DNA of 64,000 bases, taken from positions 113,417 to 177,416 of the forward strand of contig VGJS01000002.1 in assembly GCA_016867395.1 (NCBI GenBank). The letters run 5' to 3'. The DNA is from Candidatus Handelsmanbacteria bacterium (GTDB taxonomy: Bacteria > Latescibacterota > UBA2968 > UBA8231). This document shows positions 49,156 through 56,431 of the stretch, piece by piece. The first letter of the stretch is position 1. Each line of letters opens with the position of its first letter. The notes under the pieces are model-generated. The model was not told the origin of the DNA, made no database searches, and saw only the letters and a list, made by a program, of their open reading frames with translations. Both the position numbers and the translations under genes were made by a program.

Positions 49156-50208
49156 ATGGCCAAACTCAAGGTAGGGATCATTGGGGTGGGCGGCATCGCC
49201 GGCACCCACGTCCCCGGCTGGCAGGCCTCCGAACACGCCGAGCTGGTGGCCGGCAGCGATATCCGGCCCGACGCGCTCAAAGCCTGGGGAGAGAAAAACG
49301 GGGTGAAGAAGCTGGTCGCAAAGCCCGAGGACCTCTTCGGCGACCGGGATATCGACATCATCGACATCTGCACCCCCAACCGCTACCATGCCCCCCTGGC
49401 CATTGCCGCGCTCAAGGCCGGCAAACACGTCCTCTGCGAGAAGCCCCTGGCCCCCACCCCCAAGGAGGTGCGGCAGATGATCGCCGCCCGCGACAAGGCC
49501 ACGAAGACCCTGATGACTGCCCAGCACTTCCGCTTTCAGGGCAGCGCCAAGGCCCTCAAGGACGAGCTGGACGCCGGGGCCCTGGGCCAGATCTACCATG
49601 CCCGCAGTTGGATGCTCAGGCGGGGCGGAGCACCGGTGGGGCCGGGTTTCATCCTCAAGAAGCACAGCGGCGGCGGGCCCTGCATCGACATCGGGGTGCA
49701 TATCCTCGACCTGACCCTGTGGATGATGGGCAATCCGCAGCCGGTGGCGGTGAGCGGGGTGGCCAAAGCGCCCCTGGCCCACCTGCCCGGCGCCTTCAGT
49801 CAGTGGGGGCGCAAACCCATACCTAAAGAGTTCGACGTGGAGGACTTCGCCGCGGCCATGGTGCGCTTCGACACCGGGGCCACCCTCATCATCGAGGTGA
49901 GCTGGCTTTTGCACCACGACGTGCAGGGCGAGGACATGCAGATGTGGCTCTACGGCACCAAGGGCGGCTCGCACTGGCCCCGCTGCGAGATCTACGAGGC
50001 CAACAACAAGACCCGCCAATATTACAACCGCAGCCTCAAGATCATGCACCAGACCCTGGAGCCCCACGCCCAGGAGTGCGTGGAATTTGCGCAGGCCGTG
50101 GCCGAGGGGCGGCCCTCGCCGGTGCCGGCCGAGCAGTCCTTGCAGGTGATCCAGATCCTCGACGGGATCTACCGCAGCCAGGACGCCGGCAAGGAAGTGC
50201 GGGTCTGA
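49156..50208 (+). CDS. Gfo/Idh/MocA-family oxidoreductase
   Basis: A 350-aa NAD(P)-dependent oxidoreductase. The N-terminal Rossmann fold has VGIIGVGGIAGTHVPGWQ; the conserved VLCEKPLAPTPKEVRQMI carries the EKP lysine; the C-terminal half contains GGGPCIDIGVHILDLTLWMM with the catalytic-region Asp and His. Family members oxidise or reduce sugars and inositols (inositol 2-dehydrogenase, glucose-fructose oxidoreductase-like). AAAGGA upstream supports ATG 49156. Its TGA overlaps the ATG of the broken galE (TGATG), so the two were translationally coupled, suggesting a sugar-nucleotide or sugar-related role. Confidence 0.93.
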   Translation: MAKLKVGIIGVGGIAGTHVPGWQASEHAELVAGSDIRPDALKAWGEKNGVKKLVAKPEDLFGDRDIDIIDICTPNRYHAPLAIAALKAGKHVLCEKPLAPTPKEVRQMIAARDKATKTLMTAQHFRFQGSAKALKDELDAGALGQIYHARSWMLRRGGAPVGPGFILKKHSGGGPCIDIGVHILDLTLWMMGNPQPVAVSGVAKAPLAHLPGAFSQWGRKPIPKEFDVEDFAAAMVRFDTGATLIIEVSWLLHHDVQGEDMQMWLYGTKGGSHWPRCEIYEANNKTRQYYNRSLKIMHQTLEPHAQECVEFAQAVAEGRPSPVPAEQSLQVIQILDGIYRSQDAGKEVRV

Positions 50209-51210
50209 TGCGCATCCTGGTCGTGGGTGGCGCCGGGTACATCGGCAGCCACACCGCGAAGGAGTTGCGGCGGGCCGGGCACCAGCCGGTGGTTTTCGAC
50301 AACTTCTCCGCCGGGCACCGGCAGGCCGTGGCAGGGTGCGAGGTCTTTGTCGGTAACCTGGCCGACAAAGAGGCCATCCGGCGCTGCCTGGAACAATGGC
50401 GGCCCGAGGCGGTGGTTCATTTTGCCGCCAGCATCTTTGTGGGCGAGTTGGTGAGTGGCCCGGCCAAGTACTACCGCGACAATGCGGTGGGCAGTCTCAA
50501 TCTCATCGAGACAATGGTGGAGGAGGAGGTGAAAGGGATCGTCTTCTCCTCCACCTGCGCCGTATAGGGGGAGCCCCGCTTCCTGCCCCTCACCGAGGAC
50601 CATCCCCTGGCCCCGGCCAATCCGTACGGGCATTCCAAGCGCTTCGTCGAGCAGATGCTGGCCGACTTCCGCCATGCGTACGGGCTGCGCTCGGTGTGCC
50701 TGCGCTACTTCAACGCCGCCGGCGCGCCGAGGTGGTCCAACTGGCCGAGGGCCATCACCCCGAGACTCACCTGATTCCCCTGGTGCTGCGCGGGGCGCTG
50801 GGCAGCGAGCCACTCAAGGTCTTCGGGGGCGACTACGACACCCCCGACGGCACCTGCACCCGCGACTACATCCACGTGCAGGACCTGGCCCGGGCGCATG
50901 TGCGGGCAGTGGAGCGGCTGGGGAAGGGGTGGGCTGGCGAGCCCTTGAACCTCGGCTGCGGGCGGGAGTACTCGGTGTTAGAGGTGATCCGGGCGGCGGA
51001 GCGGGTCACGAGCCTGTCCATCCCCTACCAGGTGCAGCCGCGCCGGCCGGGCGACGTGCCCCGCCTTGTGGCGGACAATCACCGCGCCGAAGCGGCGCTG
51101 GGCTGGCGGCCCGAGTGGACCGACCTGGAGAAGATGGTGGGCAGTGCCTGGAAATGGATGCTGGCGCATCCGCAGGGATACCAGGGCTTGTGGTCTGCGA
51201 TCGCGTCGGT
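50208..51210 (+). pseudogene. galE: UDP-glucose 4-epimerase with nonsense codon and frameshift
   Basis: ATG 50208 begins RILVVGGAGYIGSHTAKELR (NAD-binding GxxGxxG) and runs to a TAG at 50565-50567 in [19 protein letters not shown], where Tyr of the conserved VYG is expected. The same frame continues with [14 protein letters not shown] (YxxxK) and [11 protein letters not shown] frame change near 50728 leads to [40 protein letters not shown] and GWRPEWTDLEKMVGSAW. All GalE landmarks are present in order, so only two lesions separate this from a normal 330-aa epimerase. The 3' end may hold a further shift; the downstream limit is approximate. Confidence 0.85.
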
Positions 51211-51260
51211 GAGTGACCCATTCCGGGCTTCCCAAGGCGCGGACTGGCCGTTGCGAAGGG

Positions 51261-52271
51261 TTAGCGCTTCTTGTACTGCTTCTCGTAGTAGGCGCGGAAT
51301 TCCCAGCTCTCCTTGATCTTGCGCCACCAGGGCTCATTGGCCCGGTACCAGTCCACGGTCTGGGCCAAGGCGGTTTTCAGGTCGCAGCGGGGCTGCCAGC
51401 CCAGGGCGCGGAGCTTGGAACAATCGAGGGCGTAGCGCAGGTCGTGGCCGGGGCGGTCCTTGACGTACTCGATGAGGCTGTGGGGCTTGCCCAAGAGGTC
51501 GAGGATCTGCTTGGTGAGTTCCTCGCCGTCGGCGTCGTTGTCGGCCCCCACGTTGTAGACCTCGCCGGGTTGGCCCTGGTGCAGTACCAGGTCCAGGGCC
51601 TCGCAGTGGTCGCTGACAAAGAGGTGGTCGCGCACCGCGGTGCCCTTGCCGTACACCGGCAGGGGGAGGTTGTCGATGGCGTTGGTGACAAAGAGGGGCA
51701 CCCGTTTCTCGGGGTACTGGCAGGGGCCGATATTGTTGGAGGCCCGGGTGATCAGCACCGGCATGCCGTAGGTGACGAAGAAGGAGCGGGCCATCAGGTC
51801 GCCGGCGGTCTTGCTGACCGAGTAGGGGTTGCGCGGGGCCAGGGGCGAGACTTCGGTCCAGGGGGCTTCGCCGGGGGCGAGGGAGCCGTAGACCTCGTCT
51901 GTGCTGACCTGTAAGAAGCGTTTGATCTGGTGGCGGCGGGCGGCGTCGAGCAGGGTGTAGGCCCCCAGGGCATTGGCCTGCATGAACTCCTGGGCCCCCA
52001 TGATGCTGCGGTCCACGTGGCTTTCGGCGGCGAAGTTGACCACCAGGTCCACGCCTTTCATCAGGTGATCAACCAACTCGGGGTTGGCGATGTCGCCGCG
52101 CACAAAGGTGTGACGGGGGTTGTCGGCGATGGCCTGGAGGTTGTCGAGGTTGCCGGCGTAGGTGAGCTTGTCGAGGTTGAGGACGCGGTACTCGGGGTGC
52201 TTGGCGAGGATGTGCAACACGAAGTTGCTGCCGATGAAGCCGGCCCCGCCGGTAATCACGATGGTCTGCAT
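51261..52271 (-). CDS. rmlB: dTDP-glucose 4,6-dehydratase
   Basis: A 336-aa short-chain dehydrogenase/reductase. MQTIVITGGAGFIGSNFVLH gives the NAD site; the active site shows STDEVYGSL (Thr-Asp-Glu) and NPYSVSKTAGDLMARSF (YxxxK); FAAESHVDRSI and RASNNIGPCQYPEKR are RmlB-specific. It makes dTDP-4-keto-6-deoxyglucose for rhamnose or other deoxysugars of surface glycans. The other rml genes are not adjacent. ATG 52271 is chosen because homology starts there; the long upstream frame crosses the inverted-repeat element. The SD (GGAG) is about 11 nt away and weak. Confidence 0.94.
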   Translation of the reverse strand: MQTIVITGGAGFIGSNFVLHILAKHPEYRVLNLDKLTYAGNLDNLQAIADNPRHTFVRGDIANPELVDHLMKGVDLVVNFAAESHVDRSIMGAQEFMQANALGAYTLLDAARRHQIKRFLQVSTDEVYGSLAPGEAPWTEVSPLAPRNPYSVSKTAGDLMARSFFVTYGMPVLITRASNNIGPCQYPEKRVPLFVTNAIDNLPLPVYGKGTAVRDHLFVSDHCEALDLVLHQGQPGEVYNVGADNDADGEELTKQILDLLGKPHSLIEYVKDRPGHDLRYALDCSKLRALGWQPRCDLKTALAQTVDWYRANEPWWRKIKESWEFRAYYEKQYKKR

Positions 52272-52294
52272 TTTTGTTTGGCTCCGGTTGTTTG

Positions 52295-52443
52295 GCGGCG
52301 GGGGGCGACCCGCTTCGACCTTTCTCAAGGCGCGGACTTGCCACCCTGCTCGCTCATCGCTCCGCTCTCCCTTCCTCCCCTCCCGCGTCCTTCCCACCCC
52401 AACCTCTCCCCGAGAAAGGTCTTCGGGGCCGCCCCCCGCCGCT
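52295..52443. repeat. 149-bp intergenic element with about 30-bp imperfect terminal inverted repeats
   Basis: The left arm contains GCGGCGGGGGGCG (52295-52307) then ACCTTTCTC (52318-52326); the right arm carries their exact reverse complements, GAGAAAGGT (about 52411-52420) and CGCCCCCCGCCGC (52430-52442), in mirrored order with 9-10 nt between blocks. The interior is pyrimidine-rich on the plus strand. The right end includes the TAG stop of the udk-like gene. It may be a MITE-like element or a large RNA stem upstream of rmlB. Confidence 0.6.
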
Positions 52444-53032
52444 AGTGGCCCAGACGTGACAGTAGGGGGTTGGCCATTGTTTCGACCAGCTGCGTCCCGT
52501 CGAGGACCAGGTCGGCGAAGGCGCGGGTGGGGAGGAGGTGTTGTTCGCACATGGGACGCACCTGGTGGTGGTACTGTTCCAGGATGGACTCGCGGCTGCG
52601 GCCGCGCTCGACGGTGTCGCGGGCCAGGCGGCGATCCAGGCACAGGGCGTCGGGGGCCTCCACAAAGATACGGGTGTGGCAGAGGCGGCGCACCTCCTCC
52701 CAGTACAGGGCGTAGAGCCCTTCGGCGATGATCCAGGGGGCCGGCTCCACCCGCTGGGGCATGGGGGCGCGCACGTGCTCGGGGAAGAGGTACACCGGTT
52801 TGTCCACGGCCCGGCCCTGGGTCAATACTTCGAGGTTGCCCAGCAGCAGGGGCAGGTCGAGGGCCGCGGGCTCGTCGAAGTTGAAGCGGTGGCGCTCCTC
52901 CAGGGGAAGCTGGGCCAGGTCGCGGTAGTAGGAATCGAGGGAGAGCAGGAGCGAGCCGCCGGGCAGGTGCGCGGAAAGATAGCGGGCCAGGGCGGTCTTG
53001 CCGGCGCAGGAGGGGCCGGCGATGGCGAGCAG
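52442..53032 (-). CDS. Uridine kinase-like P-loop kinase
   Basis: A protein of about 195 aa. Walker A is LAIAGPSCAGKTALARYLSA; SLDSYYRDLAQLPLEERHRF and NFDEPAALDLPLLLGNLEVL are typical of uridine/phosphoribulokinase-type enzymes, and IIAEGLYALYWEEVR, RIFVEAPDALCLDRRLARD complete the fold. No standard start exists at the expected place: the frame enters from the 3' end of the polX-like gene with CTG at 53032 as the nearest candidate; ATG/GTG are absent nearby. I therefore give 53032 as a provisional start. The stop lies inside the right arm of the inverted-repeat element. Confidence 0.75.
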   Translation of the reverse strand: MLAIAGPSCAGKTALARYLSAHLPGGSLLLSLDSYYRDLAQLPLEERHRFNFDEPAALDLPLLLGNLEVLTQGRAVDKPVYLFPEHVRAPMPQRVEPAPWIIAEGLYALYWEEVRRLCHTRIFVEAPDALCLDRRLARDTVERGRSRESILEQYHHQVRPMCEQHLLPTRAFADLVLDGTQLVETMANPLLSRLGH

Positions 53033-53040
53033 GCGGGGGG

Positions 53041-54753
53041 TTATCGGCGTTTGCGGGTTGCCAGCCAGGATATCAACTCGCCGGCGCTCCTGGTGTTGAG
53101 CACCTCGGCGGGTCGCAGCCCGGCCTTGCGGGCCAGGATCGCGCCCAACTCGTCGTAGGCAAACTGGTCCAGGTGGTGGGCGTCGGTGTTGAGGGCAATG
53201 GGCACCCCCTGGTCGGCGGCCTGCCGCAGGTAGCGCCAGTCCAAATCCAGGCGGTAGGGATTGGCGTTGAGTTCGATGGCGACCTGGTTGGCGGCGGCGG
53301 TCTCGATCAGGGCCTCCACGTCGAGTGCGTACGCCTCCCGCTCCAGGAGCAGCCGGCCGGTGGCGTGGCCCAGGATGGCGGCGCAGGGGTGGGTGAGGGC
53401 GCGGCAGAGGCGCCGGGTCATCTCCTCGCGTTCCAGGTTGAAGCGCGAGTGCACCGAGACCACCACCAGATCCAGGGACTCTAGCACCGCGTCCTCGTAG
53501 TCCAGGGCCCCGTCGGCCAGGATGTCGGACTCGATCCCGGCGAGGATGCGGAAGGGGGCGAGTTTTTCGTTGAGTTGGTCGATCTCCTCCCGCTGCCGGC
53601 GCAGGTCCTCAATCTGCAAACCCCGCGCGTACGCGGCCGAGCGGCTGTGGTCGCAGATCCCCAGGTAGGTGTACCCCAGCGCCATTGCCGCCTTCGCCAT
53701 CTCCTCCAGGGTGTGGTGGCCGTCGCTGTAGGTGGTGTGGACGTGTAACGCCCCCCGCAGGTCGGACCGCTGCACCAGTTGGGGCAAGGTGCCTGCGGCG
53801 GCGGCCTCCACCTCGCCGCGCCCCTCGCGCAGTTCGGGGGGGATGTACTGGAGGTCGAGGGCGGCGTACAGGGTTTCCTCGTCGGGGCAGGGGATCGGTT
53901 CGGAGCCGCGATAGAGCCCGTCGGCTACAAGGCGCAGACCCCCCTCCCCGGCGCGGGCGGCCAGTGATTCCAGATGGGCCGGGTTGCCGGTGTGGTGGAG
54001 CAGGGTCACACCCCAAGAGGGTGCCTCGGCCAGATGCAGCCGCACCGGCAGGTTTCCGTCCAGCAGGATCTGATCGGGGGCCGGGGCGCTGCGGGCGAGG
54101 GGATGGTGGCACAGGGCCTGGCGCAGGGTCTCGGGGTCCGGGGTACAGGCCACCAGTTCCACCCCTTCGACCACCTCCAGTCCGCGGCGCAGGCTGCCGG
54201 CCAGTTCCAGGCGGCTGGTAAGGGGCGACAGGTCGGCGCAGAGGGTACGGGCGGCCAGCAAAGCGGTGTCGAGGTGGAAGAAGCCCAGGTATTTTTTTAA
54301 CTGCTCCAGGGCGCGGAGGATGTTTTCCTGGCTCTTGGCGCCAAAGCCGCTGAGTTGGGCCAGCCTTCCGTCCCGGCAGGAGGCTTCCAGACCTTCGAGG
54401 GTGTCGAGGCCCAGTTGCAGGTGGATGGCTCGCACCTTCTTGGGCCCCAGTCCCTGGACGCGGAGCATCTGGATGAGGCCGGGGGGCAGGGAGGCTTTGA
54501 GGGCTGCTAGCTCCGGGGAGGCGCCGGTTTCGAGGAAGGCGGCGATGAGGCCCGCCACCCCTGGGCCGATGCCTTTCACCGATTGCAGCCGGCCTTGGGT
54601 AGCCAACTCGGCCAGGGATTGGTCGGTCACCTCGATGGCGCGGGCGGCGCTGCCATAGGCGCGGATGCGGAAGGGGTCGCCCCCGCTCAGTTCGAGGAGC
54701 AGGCCCAGCTCGGCGAGCAGGTCGGCGACAGGCTGGTTGAGGGGATGGGGCAT
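53041..54753 (-). CDS. polX: PolX-like protein: helix-hairpin-helix, degenerate polymerase site, intact PHP domain
   Basis: A 570-aa protein with the bacterial PolX layout. Helix-hairpin-helix motifs lie at SVKGIGPGVAGLIAAFL and VQGLGPKKVRAIHLQLG. The polymerase motif near residue 185 reads GSLRRGLEVVEGVELVAC; the two metal-binding Asp of the family (DxD) appear as Gly and Glu. The C-terminal PHP phosphoesterase is intact: LHVHTTYSDGHHTLEEMAKA, GICDHSRSA, AGIESDILADG, VVSVHSRF, LGHATGR, NANPYRLDLDW, NTDAHHL. I infer a nuclease or phosphatase with little polymerase activity. Its ATG overlaps the cysQ-like stop (ATGA). Confidence 0.88.
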   Translation of the reverse strand: MPHPLNQPVADLLAELGLLLELSGGDPFRIRAYGSAARAIEVTDQSLAELATQGRLQSVKGIGPGVAGLIAAFLETGASPELAALKASLPPGLIQMLRVQGLGPKKVRAIHLQLGLDTLEGLEASCRDGRLAQLSGFGAKSQENILRALEQLKKYLGFFHLDTALLAARTLCADLSPLTSRLELAGSLRRGLEVVEGVELVACTPDPETLRQALCHHPLARSAPAPDQILLDGNLPVRLHLAEAPSWGVTLLHHTGNPAHLESLAARAGEGGLRLVADGLYRGSEPIPCPDEETLYAALDLQYIPPELREGRGEVEAAAAGTLPQLVQRSDLRGALHVHTTYSDGHHTLEEMAKAAMALGYTYLGICDHSRSAAYARGLQIEDLRRQREEIDQLNEKLAPFRILAGIESDILADGALDYEDAVLESLDLVVVSVHSRFNLEREEMTRRLCRALTHPCAAILGHATGRLLLEREAYALDVEALIETAAANQVAIELNANPYRLDLDWRYLRQAADQGVPIALNTDAHHLDQFAYDELGAILARKAGLRPAEVLNTRSAGELISWLATRKRR

Positions 54754-55538
54754 CAGCGCAGGGAGGCGAGCAGTTCGAGCATGGCGCGGACCAGGCGGGG
54801 GTTGCCGGCCACCAGGCCGCCCTCGATGCGGGGGTCCGGCTGGTTGTAGCGGCGGACCTGGCCCTCCAGGTCGAGCATCTGGCCCCCGGCCTCGCGCACC
54901 AGGAGATCCCCGGCGCACACGTCCCACTCGCTCTTGGGCTGCACGCTGACATTGAAGTCACCGTCCAGTCCGGCGGCGACTACCGCCAGCTTGTAGGCCA
55001 CGCTGCCCACGGGTTTCACCTCCTTGAGGTGGGGCCGCAGGGGCTCGATCTCGCCGCGCTTGGTCTCGCTGCGGCTGACGATGAGGGTGGCCTGGTCCAG
55101 GCTGGGCGCCTCGCTGCAGAAGATTCGCTTGCCGTTGAGGAAGGCGCCCCCGCCCCGGATGGCGGCGAAGAGCTGGCCGGCCGGCGGGTTGTAGATCACC
55201 CCCACCACGGGCTCGCCCTGCTCCACCAGGGCCACGGAGACCGCGTATTCGGGGATGCCCGCCACAAACTCGCGGGTGCCGTCGATAGGGTCGATGATCC
55301 ACAGGCGCTCAGCCCCCAGCCGCTGGGGGGTGTCGGCGGTTTCCTCGGAGAGCCAGCCGCACTCGGGAAAGGCGCCCAGCAGCTGCTCCTTGAGGAAGGT
55401 GTTGGCGGCCAGGTCGGCGTCGGTGACCGGGTCGCGCCGCTCCTTGTACTCGACCTGGTACTTGCCTCCGAAGAATTCGAGGGTGAGGTCCCCGGCCCGG
55501 TGGGCGGCGGCGATGGCGTGGTCCAGCTCGCGTCTCAT
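54753..55538 (-). CDS. Inositol monophosphatase-family phosphatase (CysQ/HisN-like)
   Basis: A 261-aa Mg2+-dependent, lithium-sensitive-type phosphatase. Metal motifs are WLSEETAD (Glu), WIIDPIDGTREFVAG (DPxDGT) and SEWDVCAGDLLVREAGG (WDxxA). Substrate could be 3'-phosphoadenosine 5'-phosphate (CysQ), inositol phosphate or histidinol phosphate; the REFV after DGT favours the CysQ group. ATG 55538 starts the homology; no SD is seen, and a terminator-like hairpin lies 41 bp upstream on the same strand. The gene heads the minus-strand run with polX-like, udk-like and rmlB. Confidence 0.88.
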   Translation of the reverse strand: MRRELDHAIAAAHRAGDLTLEFFGGKYQVEYKERRDPVTDADLAANTFLKEQLLGAFPECGWLSEETADTPQRLGAERLWIIDPIDGTREFVAGIPEYAVSVALVEQGEPVVGVIYNPPAGQLFAAIRGGGAFLNGKRIFCSEAPSLDQATLIVSRSETKRGEIEPLRPHLKEVKPVGSVAYKLAVVAAGLDGDFNVSVQPKSEWDVCAGDLLVREAGGQMLDLEGQVRRYNQPDPRIEGGLVAGNPRLVRAMLELLASLR

Positions 55539-55578
55539 AGGCGCGGGAAAATAAGGGGCTGGTAGAGAGAGGGCAAGC

Positions 55579-55606
55579 AAAAAAAACCCCCACTTCCATG
55601 TGGGGT
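55579..55606 (-). terminator. Terminator-like hairpin in the cysQ-like leader
   Basis: On the minus strand CCCCAC / GTGGGG with a 6-nt loop is followed by eight T (plus A-run 55579-55586). It lies 41 bp upstream of the cysQ-like ATG and no minus-strand gene ends just before it, so it either blocks read-through from far upstream or acts as an attenuator. Confidence 0.5.
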
Positions 55607-55709
55607 GGTGGCACCGACGTCCCTGTCTGCGGGAGTGAGAAGAGCGGGCGCTATCTACACTCATTTCCCTTTATCGGCCAAAACAGGCTCTTCTCTACTT
55701 TTTCCCGGC

Positions 55710-55739
55710 TTGACAGGCCGGGGCAGCGCCTATTATTAC
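55710..55739 (+). promoter_or_regulatory. Sigma70-type promoter
   Basis: TTGACA (55710-55715) with TATTAT at 55731 (15-nt spacer) or TATTAC at 55734 (18-nt spacer), about 30 nt before ATG 55766. Confidence 0.65.
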
Positions 55740-55765
55740 TATTGTTATCAGCGAAAGGAAGGTAT

Positions 55766-56374
55766 ATGAAGGTATTGATCGCGGCGGGCGCCCTGCTGCT
55801 CCTGCCTCTGGCCTTGCGGGCTGCCGAGCCCATGGATGCCGATACCCTGCGCGCCGGCTTGCAGCGGCTGCACCACCAGGGATGGTGGGGGGAGTTGGAG
55901 TTGGAAGGCGGGGAGACCCGCGAGGTGCAGGTGGAAGGGCTGGCCGGGGACACGGTGGCGGTGCGCGAATTGCGCGGCCCGCTGCTGGAGCATCACACCT
56001 CCTACACCCTGGCCCAGATCCGCTCCCTGCGCGAGCTGGGCGCCCAGCGCATCCCGCTGCGGCGGGCAGCCTACACCCCCGCCAAATCCTCCTCCCTGGG
56101 CCTGGGCCTGGAACTGCTGGTACCTGGAGCTGGGTACTTCTACGCCGACCAGCCCCGGCAGGGGTTGATCCTCCTGGGCCTGGCCGGGGCGGTGGTGGGC
56201 ACGGGATTGGCGACGGGCAGGTCTGGGGCGGCCGGCTGGGTGCCCCTGGCGGCCTGGATCAAGGTGGCCTCGCTGGTCAACCTGCACGCCGAGTTGCGGG
56301 GGATCAATACCCTGGCCGCGGAAAACCGCCAGGCCGGCCTGGCGCCGGGGTTGGAGTTGCGCTGGACCTTCTGA
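55766..56374 (+). CDS. Secreted/membrane protein of unknown function
   Basis: A 202-aa protein with signal peptide MKVLIAAGALLLLPLALRA. Residues 25-95 are soluble and acidic, with a small beta domain (WWGELELEGGETREVQVEGL). Residues about 115-165 hold two hydrophobic stretches (LGLGLELLVPGAGYFYADQP, GLILLGLAGAVVGTGLATG), the first with the GxGxxYxG-like pattern of small two-helix envelope proteins. AAAGGAAGG supports ATG 55766. It has its own promoter and terminator. I do not recognise a characterised family. Confidence 0.75.
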   Translation: MKVLIAAGALLLLPLALRAAEPMDADTLRAGLQRLHHQGWWGELELEGGETREVQVEGLAGDTVAVRELRGPLLEHHTSYTLAQIRSLRELGAQRIPLRRAAYTPAKSSSLGLGLELLVPGAGYFYADQPRQGLILLGLAGAVVGTGLATGRSGAAGWVPLAAWIKVASLVNLHAELRGINTLAAENRQAGLAPGLELRWTF

Positions 56375-56393
56375 GCTTCCTGGGGAAGTGGGT

Positions 56394-56431
56394 GGGCCTG
56401 TCCGCAGACGCGGGCAGGCCCTTTTTGTTTT
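56394..56431 (+). terminator. Intrinsic terminator
   Basis: GGGCCTG (56394-56400) pairs with CAGGCCC (56415-56421), followed by TTTTTGTTTT. The T-run overlaps the TAA of the convergent large gene. Confidence 0.8.
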
